NCBI RefSeq assembly: GCF_030846195.1
Contig: NZ_JAVCWH010000017.1
Location: 1-47,593, forward strand
Length of the DNA stretch: 47,593 nt
Direction of reading: 5' to 3'
Source of the DNA: Paracoccus yibinensis
Lineage (GTDB): Bacteria > Pseudomonadota > Alphaproteobacteria > Rhodobacterales > Rhodobacteraceae
How positions within the stretch are numbered: position 1 is the stretch's first letter; each line of letters opens with the position of its first letter. The notes under the pieces were generated by a model. That model was not told where the DNA came from. It did not search any database and worked only from the letters and a program-made list of their open reading frames with translations. A program made the position numbers and the translations under genes. This document shows, one piece after another, positions 9,701-18,400 of this stretch.

Positions 9701-10351
9701 CACGTCATAGGCGGACAGCTTTTCGGCGAAATGGGCAACGAATGGTCCCAGATCCCGGCCGCGATTGGGGAATTCCTGAATTTCGCACTGCGTGTCCGGA
9801 AGCACTTCCTGGAACTTCTTTCGCAGCAGTTCTATGTCCAGATGACCCGCTGGGACGCTGACGAAAAGATCGATCTGCACGGGTACCGCGCTCAGCCGAC
9901 GCGCAAAGTCCTCCACCATGTCGGGATAGAAGACGTGATAATGCACCGCAACGCGCAGACCTTGTGGAACAGGCGAAACCGGCGTTATGAAATAAGGGCG
10001 GCATGCGGGCCGTGCACCGGTCATCGGCGCAGGGGGACGTATGGAGCGTCCTTCGGCCTTACCATGCTTGATGTAATGGACCAGAGGGTTTCTCTGCGTC
10101 ACTAACACATCTGGATTGCTGAAAAGGTAATATGCGGTCGAAAACTGCTCATTTGGATCGCGTCCCTCTTGCCAGCCAGTTCTAAGATAATGAACCAGAG
10201 GGTTGACTTTCGCTTCGCAAACATCAGGGTTGTGCGATAGATAAAAATCTTGATCGAAGTGCTCGGCGACAACTCTTACATTCCGATGAACTTCGATTTT
10301 CTCTCTGACCCGAGAAACCAGTTTCCGAAGATTTTTCACAGAACCTTCCAT
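6791..10351 (-). CDS. Giant RgpF-like / WbsX (GH99-like) / glycosyltransferase fusion protein
   Basis: This 1186-residue protein has several parts. Residues ~30-103 hold two copies of the motif FDxxYYLxxNPDVxxxxxNPLxHYxxxGxxEGR that precedes many surface-glycan enzymes. Residues ~130-390 match the rhamnan-synthesis F (RgpF) domain (VHYHVFYPDMVEDF, NRGRDLGPF, GHFHTKKSPHNP). Residues ~395-760 are a WbsX/GH99-like domain (AYYLPQFHPTPENDEWHGPG, GFIFYHYWFSGRMILE, CWANENWTRRWDG, VVNAWNEWGETAMIEPD). The last ~320 residues resemble a GT-A fold (LLSLIAQASASVRPIVIG, VGFLDYDDLLFADAYQKL). The likely role is assembly or trimming of a rhamnose-containing surface glycan. It heads the operon with the sulfotransferase and DUF6270 genes. 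There is no signal peptide, so it should act in the cytoplasm. The exact reaction is unknown. Confidence 0.88.
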   Translation of the reverse strand: MEGSVKNLRKLVSRVREKIEVHRNVRVVAEHFDQDFYLSHNPDVCEAKVNPLVHYLRTGWQEGRDPNEQFSTAYYLFSNPDVLVTQRNPLVHYIKHGKAEGRSIRPPAPMTGARPACRPYFITPVSPVPQGLRVAVHYHVFYPDMVEDFARRLSAVPVQIDLFVSVPAGHLDIELLRKKFQEVLPDTQCEIQEFPNRGRDLGPFVAHFAEKLSAYDVIGHFHTKKSPHNPLLDRWNADILDALIGCGGKAGRLPAAETAFTLITSGQTSWVTAPPPLGYFPDADGWGQNRNPARCLLERIGSNIGLPDMINFPQGSMFWTGPSVLKQLAHFRLNLADFPIEPIPADGTVAHALERMLFLLAPGEGQQPHVLYADKGPQDAPFYEAQEDFSATLDPAAPKVLAYYLPQFHPTPENDEWHGPGFTEWTKVRDAQPLFQGHQQQRQPHPDIGYYLLTPDTLRKQAEIAKKAGVGGFIFYHYWFSGRMILERPAQELLANPDIELPYCFCWANENWTRRWDGSDKQVLLEQKYSADDARAFIEYLIPFFRDPRYLRHEGRPIIFIYRPSLMPTDLAYVDIWRAVCKENGLPAPYVVGTLKDIPASLIAQKADAAVERVLHDWMGSAAKPIDNRVQFYEKPATGILDYSDVVRHYIDDRPTCETLPVLRSIVPCFDNTPRYGSRAHITHAPRPDLFESWLTALISQARGADGFASRFVVVNAWNEWGETAMIEPDTRFGYAYLNAIGRVLSGDAAQQALPAEVQDVSKLQLHLQLPGDVCSDPRYDLRQHELMIAALRQTAARGLRLSVNSQRMAQQAGVLYAPEAAESSFVARIRRPFAATPDCLYHLVLAASQTPDEEHIPTWYPKEFEKPLDPQGRLSRLAMADGYYAPFVVTAPNFRLNSPRMLRFCPEAFAALTLPDNLDRGAPFVDTIVRVHGGARFSLLERALLSLIAQASASVRPIVIGQDLSNAQQAQVDRILQDLPWRGGVQPEACYLSSTRECPDLRATALQTGLGKVRRGALVGFLDYDDLLFADAYQKLNWRLIASGKALAFGRVYRTVANKQDMITARERTYQYGFSYEEFLERNHAPIHSYLLDSRKVDLSRVNLPKGMRFLEDYMMLMQLAERGNADWDGLSQNIYVGDYMHYSNGAGTLSIVEGDEREKALQTEDYQVASALLDELRRSRKENP

Positions 10352-10802
10352 TTCATCCGTTCAGCCCAAATGTCGTCCGGCAAGACTTGCTTCCTTTGTT
10401 TCCTCGCCAGAGCGGGGAGGAATGCAGGTAACAGTCAGGCTTGCCCTCTACAACAGGCTGGCAGCAGTTGTAAGATGTCCGCCGCAAGCGCAAAGGGCCG
10501 TGACAGAAGGCTTGGCGTGCCGAACAAGCGAAGAACTGCGCAAGGCATGGGAACCCGACGAGCCACCTGGGCCGGGGTCAGCGAAGCTTGTGATCGTTGC
10601 AACTCTGACGGTCTGCGTGGTTGTGGCGCTCCCGTGACGCCCCCTGACCAGGCGATTCCCTCCCTGGAAGGATCGCGCTATCGGATCGTGGGATAAAATC
10701 CCCAATCCGCCTCAGCTTGACAATTCATGGGAAGATGGGGCAGCGGAGTTCGAAGGATCTCGGGCCGGATCATGTGATGCCTGCCGTTGGAAAGGCTGAA
10801 CC
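10352..10802. other. Intergenic region between divergent glycan genes
   Basis: About 450 bases separate the start of the RgpF/WbsX fusion gene (minus) from the GT2 gene (plus), so promoters for both should lie here. Both strands hold open frames of 70-150 codons, but none looks like a protein I know, and their low-complexity Arg/Pro/Ala composition is typical of chance frames in GC-rich DNA. I see no IS ends, tRNA or clear hairpin. Confidence 0.4.
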
Positions 10803-11720
10803 GTGTTGGACGTGCTGATCCTGATGGCCACCCACAATGGCGCGCGCTTCCTCATCGATCAGTTTGCCAGCATCGCCGCCCAAAGCCATACTGCCTGGCG
10901 GTTGCTGATCTCGGACGATGCCTCGACTGACCACAGCCGCCAGGTCATTGACCAGTTCATCCGCGCTCGGCCCCCAGGCCAGGTCGCGCTACTGCAAGGC
11001 CCCGGCAAGGGGGCGACCAAGAATTTCCGCAGCCTGCTGCGTCGGGCGGATCTGGAAAACAGCTTCCTGGCCTTCAGCGATCAGGACGATGTCTGGGACC
11101 GGGATCACCTGTCGCGTGCCCTAGACAGTCTGTCGCGATTATCCGATCCCCTTGCCATCTATGGCTGCCGCATGAAGATATGCGATGAAAGCTTGAAGCC
11201 AGTCAGGCTGTCGGCTCTGCCTTCCGCGCCCCTGGGGTTCCGCAATGCCCTGGTGCAGAACATGCTCAGCGGCAATACCATGGTCCTGACGCCTCCCGCT
11301 GCGCATCTTCTGCAAAGGGCGGAAAGACGGACAGGGCCGATGCCGGTTCATGACTGGTGGGCTTATCAGATGATCACCGGGGCAGGAGGCAGGGCTGTCC
11401 TGGATCCCGTTCCCGGTATCCTTTACCGGCAGCATGACAGCAATGTCATCGGCATGGGCGGGTTGAAAAGGCTTCCTGCCCGGATCAGGAGACATCTAGG
11501 GGGCCGATACAGATCCTGGGCGCAACAGAACAGCGCGGCCCTCGGGGTTTGTGCCGACCTGCTGACCCCGGAAAACCGCCGCAGCCTCGACGCCTTTACC
11601 AAGGCGCTTTCGGCACCTCTGCCGCAAAAAATTGCCCAGTTGCGGCGATCCGGCATCTATTATCAGACCCGCCGGGATCATCTGGCATTCTGGCTGCTGG
11701 TTGCTTTGGGCAGGTTCTGA
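10803..11720 (+). CDS. GT2 glycosyltransferase (rhamnosyltransferase-like)
   Basis: This 305-residue family 2 glycosyltransferase begins VLDVLILMATHNGARFLIDQ, with the GT-A nucleotide-binding start (LMATHNGARFL), then ISDDASTDHS (residues ~38-47) and AFSDQDDVW (~96-104), the DxD-like metal site. This pattern, with a later PVHDWWAYQMI block and LYRQHDSNVIG, is typical of enzymes annotated as rhamnosyltransferases in O-antigen and EPS clusters. The GTG start at 10803 has GGAAAGG a few bases upstream. It has no membrane segments, so it acts at the cytoplasmic face. It is convergent with the second RgpF/WbsX gene; the 160-base gap between them has a short inverted repeat at 11791-11813. Confidence 0.88.
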   Translation: MLDVLILMATHNGARFLIDQFASIAAQSHTAWRLLISDDASTDHSRQVIDQFIRARPPGQVALLQGPGKGATKNFRSLLRRADLENSFLAFSDQDDVWDRDHLSRALDSLSRLSDPLAIYGCRMKICDESLKPVRLSALPSAPLGFRNALVQNMLSGNTMVLTPPAAHLLQRAERRTGPMPVHDWWAYQMITGAGGRAVLDPVPGILYRQHDSNVIGMGGLKRLPARIRRHLGGRYRSWAQQNSAALGVCADLLTPENRRSLDAFTKALSAPLPQKIAQLRRSGIYYQTRRDHLAFWLLVALGRF

Positions 11721-11790
11721 GGAAATGCGGCCTCGTGCACCCGCTTGGCCTGAAACCCTGCTGTTCCAGAATGATCCAGTTTTTCTAAGA

Positions 11791-11813
11791 TTGGCCTAAC
11801 CCGGTAAGGCCAA
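11791..11813. terminator. Possible bidirectional hairpin between convergent genes
   Basis: TTGGCCT (11791-11797) pairs with AGGCCAA (11807-11813) around a 9-base loop, between the convergent GT2 and RgpF/WbsX genes. No clean U-tract follows on either strand, so termination here is only plausible. Confidence 0.3.
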
Positions 11814-11881
11814 ATTATGATTGCCTTAGCCAAGGTGGAAGACTGCTCATGCCGACCTTTTTCGGCAAAAGGCTGCGGCAT

Positions 11882-14104
11882 TCAGCTGCCGGATCGGCAG
11901 TAACGCGACAGCACTTTTAGATACAGGTCATCATATTTCATGCTAGGTTCCAGGACCGCTTTTTCCGCCCATTCGTTCCAGGCGTTGATGAACAACTCTC
12001 CCCTGTAGGACCGGCTCAGCGCCTTCTCGGTCAGTGAGCGAAGCCAAAGGTTGAAAGAAGCAGGGTTGGCACCATAAGCGATATGGGCCTTGTTTCCCCG
12101 CCTGGCAGTATTGTCCCAAGACGGCATCACACCCCGGATCGTATTGGCGGGCAGGGATCGCGAATACTGGTCCGATACCGAAGTCTGGACAACCCGGGTA
12201 TAATCGTAAACCAGTCCTGAAAAATTGCCATTGGTCCTGCGATCAAGCAGGCTTCCCCCAGGCCCGCCAAACAGGTAATCCTTTCCCTGGACCAGGCCAT
12301 GGGGCGGCATCTCGATCCAGAAATCGAAGTCTTCCTGTTGGTCGGTATTATAGTCCAGGTGAAACAGAACGGCCCCGATCTCGACCTCGCCTACACCATT
12401 TTGGCGCCATGCCTTGCGCAATCTAGAAACCGAGGCCGCGGCATCGGGCAGGTCGCCGGGCCGATAGATCACGAAGCGCGGCCGCGATCCGTCGGGACGC
12501 TGATACCGCTTGTCGCGCATATAGGACGCGCAATCATCGGCAAGGGCGGTTTCGAAGCCTTCGTCATAGCGTTGCTCAAGAAGGACTGTCCCGGACATGC
12601 CATCCCAGTTGCGCCGCCAGCTTTCGTTCGCCCAGCAGAGATAGAACGGAAAGTCGATGTCGGGCCGCTTCAGCAGGTTGTCCAGCGGCTGTTCCAGTAT
12701 CCTGCGGCCGCTGAACCAGTAATGATAAACGCAGAACGCATCTATGCCAGCCTGGCCCGCAAGCTGGGCCTGGCTGCCCATCACCTCTGGCAGGCGCAGG
12801 TCGTAAAAGCCCAGATCCAAGGGCAGCATCGGCTGGACATGGCCTTCAAACAAGGACTTGGCCATGACCACGTTCCGCCATTCCGTAAACCCCTTGCCCC
12901 ACCAAAGGTCGTTTTCCGGGGTGGGATGGAATTGCGGCAGATAAAACGCGCTGACATAACCAGGCATCTTGGGGGTGCCTGCCTGCCGTTGCGGCATGTC
13001 CAATTCGCTTGCTTGAACAATCTTGTTGCCGAAAGCCTTGCACAAAGGCCCCATGGCCCGTTCGAACCCATGGGCAACCGTTCCATCGATCTGGCCCAGT
13101 TCGGTGTCGAAGCTGTCCGTGCCCAGTTGCAACGCCTTGATGATGGCGATCATGTCCGGTTTCAGCCAATACATCGAACCGGCAGGAAATCCGCAATTTT
13201 CCCGATCCAGCTCTATCTCGACACGGCGAAGGATTTGCCGAGTGATTTCGAAATTCGATCCCCACCATTTCCTATCGTCATAGTACTGGCCGTCAGCAAC
13301 CCAGATGGAAAGGGTGTCATCAGAAACAAACCTCGCCAGCCGTTTCTCGACGCGATCCGGCGTCAGCAGCCCCTCTACCAGATGCTGTCTCCAGTTATCC
13401 CCATCCGTCCGATGAGGAGACTTCTTGGTATGGATTTTGCACACTGCTTTATAACTTGAAAGCAGCCCGGAATTTACCAGGCTGACAAAGGGCAAGATAT
13501 CGCGCCCACGGTTCTCCACTTGAACGACGACGGCATCCGGGAAGGCTTTCTGAACTAAATCCTTAATGTTATCGGATATTTCGCCCCGATATGTCAGAGT
13601 AACATAAAGATCAAACTCGAAAGGAACGCTTTTCAGAAGCTCTTCAAACTCGGACCATAGCTCTGAGTAATAGATATGCACAACTACGGCATAGGGATTT
13701 GCATTTTCTTTTCCTGTTGTGCAAATATTTAGGGCATTGCTGCTTGAAAGCTCCTCGATCTCTGGTAGATCCTTGTGTATTCTGTTTTCGGAACGGCCTA
13801 CCTGTGAATAATGCAGCAGAGGAGAGATCTTGGCGTCGCGCACATCGGCATTATACTTCAGATAAGCGAAAGGCGAAAAGTCTGGGTTTGGCCTGTATCC
13901 GTCTTTTTCGCCATAGACCGCATAATGTCGAAGCGGAAATTTCTTGAACAAAGGATGAATATGAGGATATGATCCTAGGTAATATTCCTTGTCAAAAAAA
14001 CCATTATTTTTGGCAGCCTTTACCAAGGCTCTTTCAGAGCTGCGAAGGCGGAATATTCTTAGAAACCTTAATGCCCTGTTAAAATGATCAGCAGAGGTTT
14101 GCAT
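11882..14104 (-). CDS. RgpF-like / WbsX (GH99-like) glycan biosynthesis protein
   Basis: Counted from the ATG at 14104 the protein has 740 residues and shares the layout of the 1186-residue protein at 6791-10351 without its C-terminal glycosyltransferase part. The N-terminal repeat pair is visible (FDKEYYLGSYPHIH, PLRHYAVYGEKDGYRPNPDF). An RgpF domain follows (VVVHIYYSELWSEF, ENRGRDILPF, CKIHTKKSPHRTDGDNW), then a WbsX domain (SAFYLPQFHPTPENDLWWGK, FCVYHYWFSGRRILEQPLD, CWANESWRRNWDG, FINAWNEWAEKAVLEPS). An in-frame TTG at 14173 would add 23 residues; neither start has a good ribosome site. The 5' third is visibly AT-richer than the rest, hinting at a mosaic origin. The likely role is assembly of a rhamnose-type surface glycan; the reaction is unproven. 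Confidence 0.85.
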   Translation of the reverse strand: MQTSADHFNRALRFLRIFRLRSSERALVKAAKNNGFFDKEYYLGSYPHIHPLFKKFPLRHYAVYGEKDGYRPNPDFSPFAYLKYNADVRDAKISPLLHYSQVGRSENRIHKDLPEIEELSSSNALNICTTGKENANPYAVVVHIYYSELWSEFEELLKSVPFEFDLYVTLTYRGEISDNIKDLVQKAFPDAVVVQVENRGRDILPFVSLVNSGLLSSYKAVCKIHTKKSPHRTDGDNWRQHLVEGLLTPDRVEKRLARFVSDDTLSIWVADGQYYDDRKWWGSNFEITRQILRRVEIELDRENCGFPAGSMYWLKPDMIAIIKALQLGTDSFDTELGQIDGTVAHGFERAMGPLCKAFGNKIVQASELDMPQRQAGTPKMPGYVSAFYLPQFHPTPENDLWWGKGFTEWRNVVMAKSLFEGHVQPMLPLDLGFYDLRLPEVMGSQAQLAGQAGIDAFCVYHYWFSGRRILEQPLDNLLKRPDIDFPFYLCWANESWRRNWDGMSGTVLLEQRYDEGFETALADDCASYMRDKRYQRPDGSRPRFVIYRPGDLPDAAASVSRLRKAWRQNGVGEVEIGAVLFHLDYNTDQQEDFDFWIEMPPHGLVQGKDYLFGGPGGSLLDRRTNGNFSGLVYDYTRVVQTSVSDQYSRSLPANTIRGVMPSWDNTARRGNKAHIAYGANPASFNLWLRSLTEKALSRSYRGELFINAWNEWAEKAVLEPSMKYDDLYLKVLSRYCRSGS

Positions 14105-14172
14105 GAAGTTCTTGGCCACTCTAGAGGTGAATTTGTAAAGGAAAACCTGATATAACGGGATGCGAATAAGCA

Positions 14173-14225
14173 ATTCGGGCCATTGATTATTCCCGAATGC
14201 CTTTTATTCCAGATTCACGAATGCC
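14173..14225. repeat. Repeat cluster upstream of the second RgpF/WbsX gene
   Basis: ATTCCCGAATGCC (14189-14201) and ATTCACGAATGCC (14213-14225) are direct repeats with one mismatch, 24 bases apart. In addition ATTCGGG (14173-14179) is inverted against CCCGAAT (14192-14198). The position, just upstream of the gene starting at 14104, would suit a regulator-binding site. No regulator can be named. Confidence 0.4.
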
Positions 14226-14407
14226 GAGATTGTGGGTCAGGTCTGACATTATAGCTCGTGCTTTTTGCAGCGTCTGGGGGTGCCTATCATGGGCAAGTGC
14301 GGCTATACAACAGGGCTTGCCGGCATTGCAGGTCGGATGCCGCCGGACCTTGATTGCAAAAACCAACAGGCAGACAAGGCTGTTACAGGCTGAAAAACAT
14401 TTCGCCC

Positions 14408-15397
14408 TTACATCGCCGCAGCCCACAGCCTGAACCGCCGCGCACCAGTAATTTCCCGCACTAATTTCATAGTGCGCATCCGCGATAGTAGGCGCTCGGC
14501 AGTGTCGCGGCTTATACCGGCCAGTTCTTCCACCTGAGCAGTGTGCAGGATCGGGTGGGCAGCCAGGGCCGCGATGATGCGGGCGGGGTTCCGGCCCTTG
14601 ATGGTGGCGGTGGCTTCGCGCGCGGATTGCGCCCAGTCGGCCAGGCGGTCCAGCATCCGGCAGGCATCCTCGGTGCCGCGCGCCAGGGCGGCCAGGTGCC
14701 GCGACAGGCGCTGCCTGGCCGGACCGCCATCGGCCCAGATCGCCCGGCCATGGCTGCCCAGCGGCAGGAAGGACAGGCCGGGCACAGCGCGGGCCATGTC
14801 GCGGGCGGCCCAGACCGCGCCCTCGATCGCGGCCCCGTCGGGCGATAGGTCCGCCAGCCGCCACAGCATCCGGGCGGCAGGGGCGCGGGCCAAGGGATGC
14901 AGGCCCGCCAATCCTTCCATCGCCGTCAGGAAATCATCCGCCGCCGCGTCGAAGGCGGCGCCTACGGGGCGTTCCGACCAGGGCGCGTCTTCCCGGTCCA
15001 GGTTGCGGTGCAGCGCCAGGAAATCGCGCAGGCTGGCCGGATCGGACTGCCCCTCCAGCCGCCGCAAAGCCCAGCGGGCCTGGGCCATCGCCTGCAGGTC
15101 GGTGCCCGCGCGCGCGGCCATGGCGTCCAGGCCGATCTCCTCGCGCGACAGGGGGGTGCCCTGGGCGCGCAGCATTTCCTCGATCTCGACCAGGGCCAGG
15201 CGGCGGATGGCGCCCGCGCGGGCCTCCTTGTCCATCAGCGACAGCCGCGCCTCGAGCCGCCCTGCGCCAAGCGCCGCCCCGGCCAGATCGACGGCTAGGG
15301 CCGATTGCGCGGCCAGCCAGTCGGACGACCGGGGCGCGGCGGGCCCATCGCCGTCGCCGTCATCAAGACCTTGCCAGGAAAGACCGGATCCGCGCAT
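14408..15397 (-). CDS. DUF1612 / helix-turn-helix protein (RHE_PE00001-like)
   Basis: Counted from the ATG at 15397 (MRGSGLSWQGLDDGD) the protein has 329 residues. The C-terminal ~90 residues carry a winged-helix pattern (HTAQVEELAGISRDTAERLL, then a basic ARRFRLW end). The middle part (HPLARAPAARMLWRLADL, LSFLPLGSHGRAIWADGG) fits the DUF1612 proteins seen on rhizobial and Paracoccus replicons. I rejected a longer start at 15520 because it would overlap the RND pump gene and is Arg-rich junk. It lies 67 bases behind the RND permease stop on the same strand, so co-transcription is possible. It probably binds DNA; the target and ligand are unknown. Composition is very GC- and Ala-rich, like the RND genes and unlike the glycan genes to its right. 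Confidence 0.65.
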   Translation of the reverse strand: MRGSGLSWQGLDDGDGDGPAAPRSSDWLAAQSALAVDLAGAALGAGRLEARLSLMDKEARAGAIRRLALVEIEEMLRAQGTPLSREEIGLDAMAARAGTDLQAMAQARWALRRLEGQSDPASLRDFLALHRNLDREDAPWSERPVGAAFDAAADDFLTAMEGLAGLHPLARAPAARMLWRLADLSPDGAAIEGAVWAARDMARAVPGLSFLPLGSHGRAIWADGGPARQRLSRHLAALARGTEDACRMLDRLADWAQSAREATATIKGRNPARIIAALAAHPILHTAQVEELAGISRDTAERLLSRMRTMKLVREITGARRFRLWAAAM

Positions 15398-15464
15398 ATC
15401 CGCATCATAGGGCGGTCCTGTCCGCAAAGGCCAGCCCTGAATCCAGCCCTTGCGGGACGCAGCC

Positions 15465-18400
15465 CTATTCCGCCGCCACCGGCGCCGCTTCCGCCGCGGG
15501 TTTGCGCCGCAGGCTCTCAATCAGCACATAGATCACCGGCGTGACCAGCAGCGTCAGCACGAAGGCCAGCGACAGCCCGCCCACGATCACCGCGCCGATG
15601 GCCCTGCGGCTTTCGGACCCCGCCCCGCTGGCGATGGCCAGCGGTACCGCTCCCAGGACGGTGGCGATCGTGGTCATCATGATGGGACGCAGGCGGACAA
15701 CGGCGCCTTCGCGGGCGGCCACCACCAGGGGCTTGCCTTCCTCGCGCAGCTGGTTGGCGAATTCCACGATCAGGATGCCGTTCTTGGCCATGATGCCGAT
15801 CAGCAGGATCATCCCCACCTGGGAAAAGATGTTGACCGTCCCCCCGGTGATCAGCAGCGTCCCCGCCGCGCCGGCCAGGCCCAGCGGCACGGTCAGCATG
15901 ATCGTCAGCGGCGTGCGGAAGCTTTCGAACTGCGCCGCCAGGACCAGGAAGACGATGACCAGCGACATCACGAAAACCGCGGCGATCCCGCCCGAGCTTT
16001 CCAGGTAATCCTTGGCCTGTCCTTCCCAGGCCAGCACCGCGCCCGCGGGTAGGCCCTGCGCCGCGTCCTGGACCGCCGCCATCGCGCCTTCCAGATCCGT
16101 GCCGGGGGCGATGTCGGCCGACATCTCGACCGAGATCAGGCGGTCGTACCGGTTGACCGATGGGGCGGTGGCGCCGGTCTCGATGCTGGCGAAGGCCGAC
16201 AAGGGGATCAGGTCGCCCCGGTCGTTGCGCAGAAAGACCGACAGCATGTCGGCGATGGAATCGCGATCCTCGGGCGAGGCTTGCAGGATCACCGGATATT
16301 GCCGCCCGTCGCTGGTATATTCGCCCACGCTGCGGGATGCGAACAGCACCTGCAGGGTCTGGGCGATGGTTTCCGACGACAGGCCCAGATCCTGAGCGCG
16401 GGCGCGGTCGATCGACAGGTTGGCGCCCGGCTGATTGGCGGAATAGTTCACCTCGACCGAGGCGAGGCGCGGGTCGTCCTCCAGGCCGGCGGCCATGTCG
16501 CTGGCCCATGCGGCCGTCCGTTCCATGTCGGGACCGCCCAGCATCCAGCGGATGTTGCCCTGTCCGCTTCCCAGGCCCAGCCCGCCCGCGGCGCGGATGA
16601 AGGTCGCGGCCTCGGAAATCTGGGACAGTTGCGGGCGCAGATCGGCGATCACCTGATCCACGCTGACGTCGCGGTCCTTCCAGTCGGCCAGGTTCACGAA
16701 CAGAAGCGACCGGCGCAATTCCCCCCAGGTGCCGACGATGGTGGTGACGTTGGTCACGGTGCCGTCCTGGCGCAGGGATTCCAGCAACGCCTCGACCTTG
16801 CGGGTGGCGGCGTCGGTATAGGTCAGGTTCGACCCCTGGGGCGCGGTCACGGTGATGCGGATCTGGCCGCGATCCTCGGGCGGGGTCAGTTCGCGGGGCA
16901 GGTGCTGATAAACGGCAAAGGCCGCGGCCATCAGGAAGGCGGTCACGGCCAGGATCGGCACCGGCCGGGCGATCAGCCGGTCCAGCACCCGGCCATAAAC
17001 CCGTTCCAGCCCGCCGATCAGCCGGTTGATGGTCCGGGTCAGCCAGTTCTCGCGCTCCTCGTGCGGCATGATCCTGGCGGCCAGGACCGGCGACAGCGTC
17101 AGGGCGATCAGGGCGGATACCGCGACCGCCACAGCCAGCACGATGCCGAATTCGGCAAACAGCTTGCCAATCTCGCCTTCCATGAAGCTGACGGGGACGA
17201 AGACCGCGATCAGCACGGCCGTGGTGGCGATCACGGCAAAGCTGACCTGGGCGGTGCCGTCGCGCGCCGCCTGCAGGCGCGACTTGCCCATGGCGCGGTG
17301 GCGCTGGATGTTTTCCAGCACCACGATGGCGTCGTCCACGACCAGTCCGATGGCCAGGATCAGCGCGAACAGCGTCAGGATGTTGACCGAAAAGCCCAGG
17401 GCCAGCATCGCCAGCCCCGCGCCCAGGGCGGAAATCGGGATGGTGACGACCGGGATCATCGACAGCCGCATGGATCCCAGGAACAGGAAGATCACCGCGA
17501 TCACCAGGGCCACGGCCTCGGCAAAGACCTTGAGCACCTGACTGATCGAGCTTTCGATGAAGACGGCCTCGTCGGCGGTGATCTCCAGGCTCATACCGGG
17601 GGGCAGGGTGGGGCGGATGCGGTCCAGTTCCGCCTTGACCGCATCGGAAATGGCCACGGTATTGGCCTGGGCCTGCGGCTGGACCCCCATCCCCAGCGAC
17701 AGCACGCCATTGGCGCGGAAGATCGATTCCCGCTGTTCGGGTCCTTCCTCGATCCGCGCCACGTCGCCAAGGCGCAGAGGACGGATCCCGTCGTCGCGGA
17801 TCACCACCTGCCGGAAGGTGTCGGGGCTGGAAAACCGGGTCTGGGCCAGGACCTGCAACTGCCGGGCGCCGGTCTCGATCTCTCCGGCGGGCAGTTCGAT
17901 GTTGTTGGCCTGCAAGGCCCCGATGATGTCGCCGGTGGTGATGCCGTATGCAGCCATGCGCGACTGGTCCAGCCAGATGCGCATGGCGGGGGACCGGGCG
18001 CCGAAGGTGGTGGTGTTGGCGACCCCCGGCAGTCGGGCCAGCCGGTCCACCAGGAAGCGGGTCGCGTAATCCGACAGTTGCAGCGGCGTCATGTCGGGAC
18101 TGGACAGCGACAAGCGCACGACCGGGTCGCCCTCGCTGTCGTTCTTGTCCACGCGGGGCCGGTCGGCTTCCTCGGGCAGGCGGCCCACCACCCGGTCCAC
18201 GGCGTTCCTGACGTCGTTGGCGGCCGCGTCGATGTCGCGGCCGGAGTCGAAGGTCAGCACCGTGCGCATCCGGCCGCGTTCGGATTCCGTGGCCATCGAG
18301 GTGACGCCGCTGACGCCCGCAAGCGCGCCTTCGATCACGGATGCGACCTGGCTGTCCACGACATCGGGCGCGGCGCCGGTGTAATCCACCCGGACCGTGA

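Noticed and set aside
10352..10802. Possible structured RNA or group II intron piece in the gap
   Set aside because: I looked for domain V-like hairpins, a reverse transcriptase frame and intron boundary bases and saw none that were convincing.
11850..11867. Second hairpin TGCCGA/TCGGCA near the GT2-RgpF/WbsX junction
   Set aside because: Only six base pairs, with the T-run inside the loop instead of after the stem; not a convincing terminator.
12299..13459. 386-residue plus-strand frame inside the second RgpF/WbsX gene
   Set aside because: Antisense shadow; no family features, and the minus-strand gene has clear domains.
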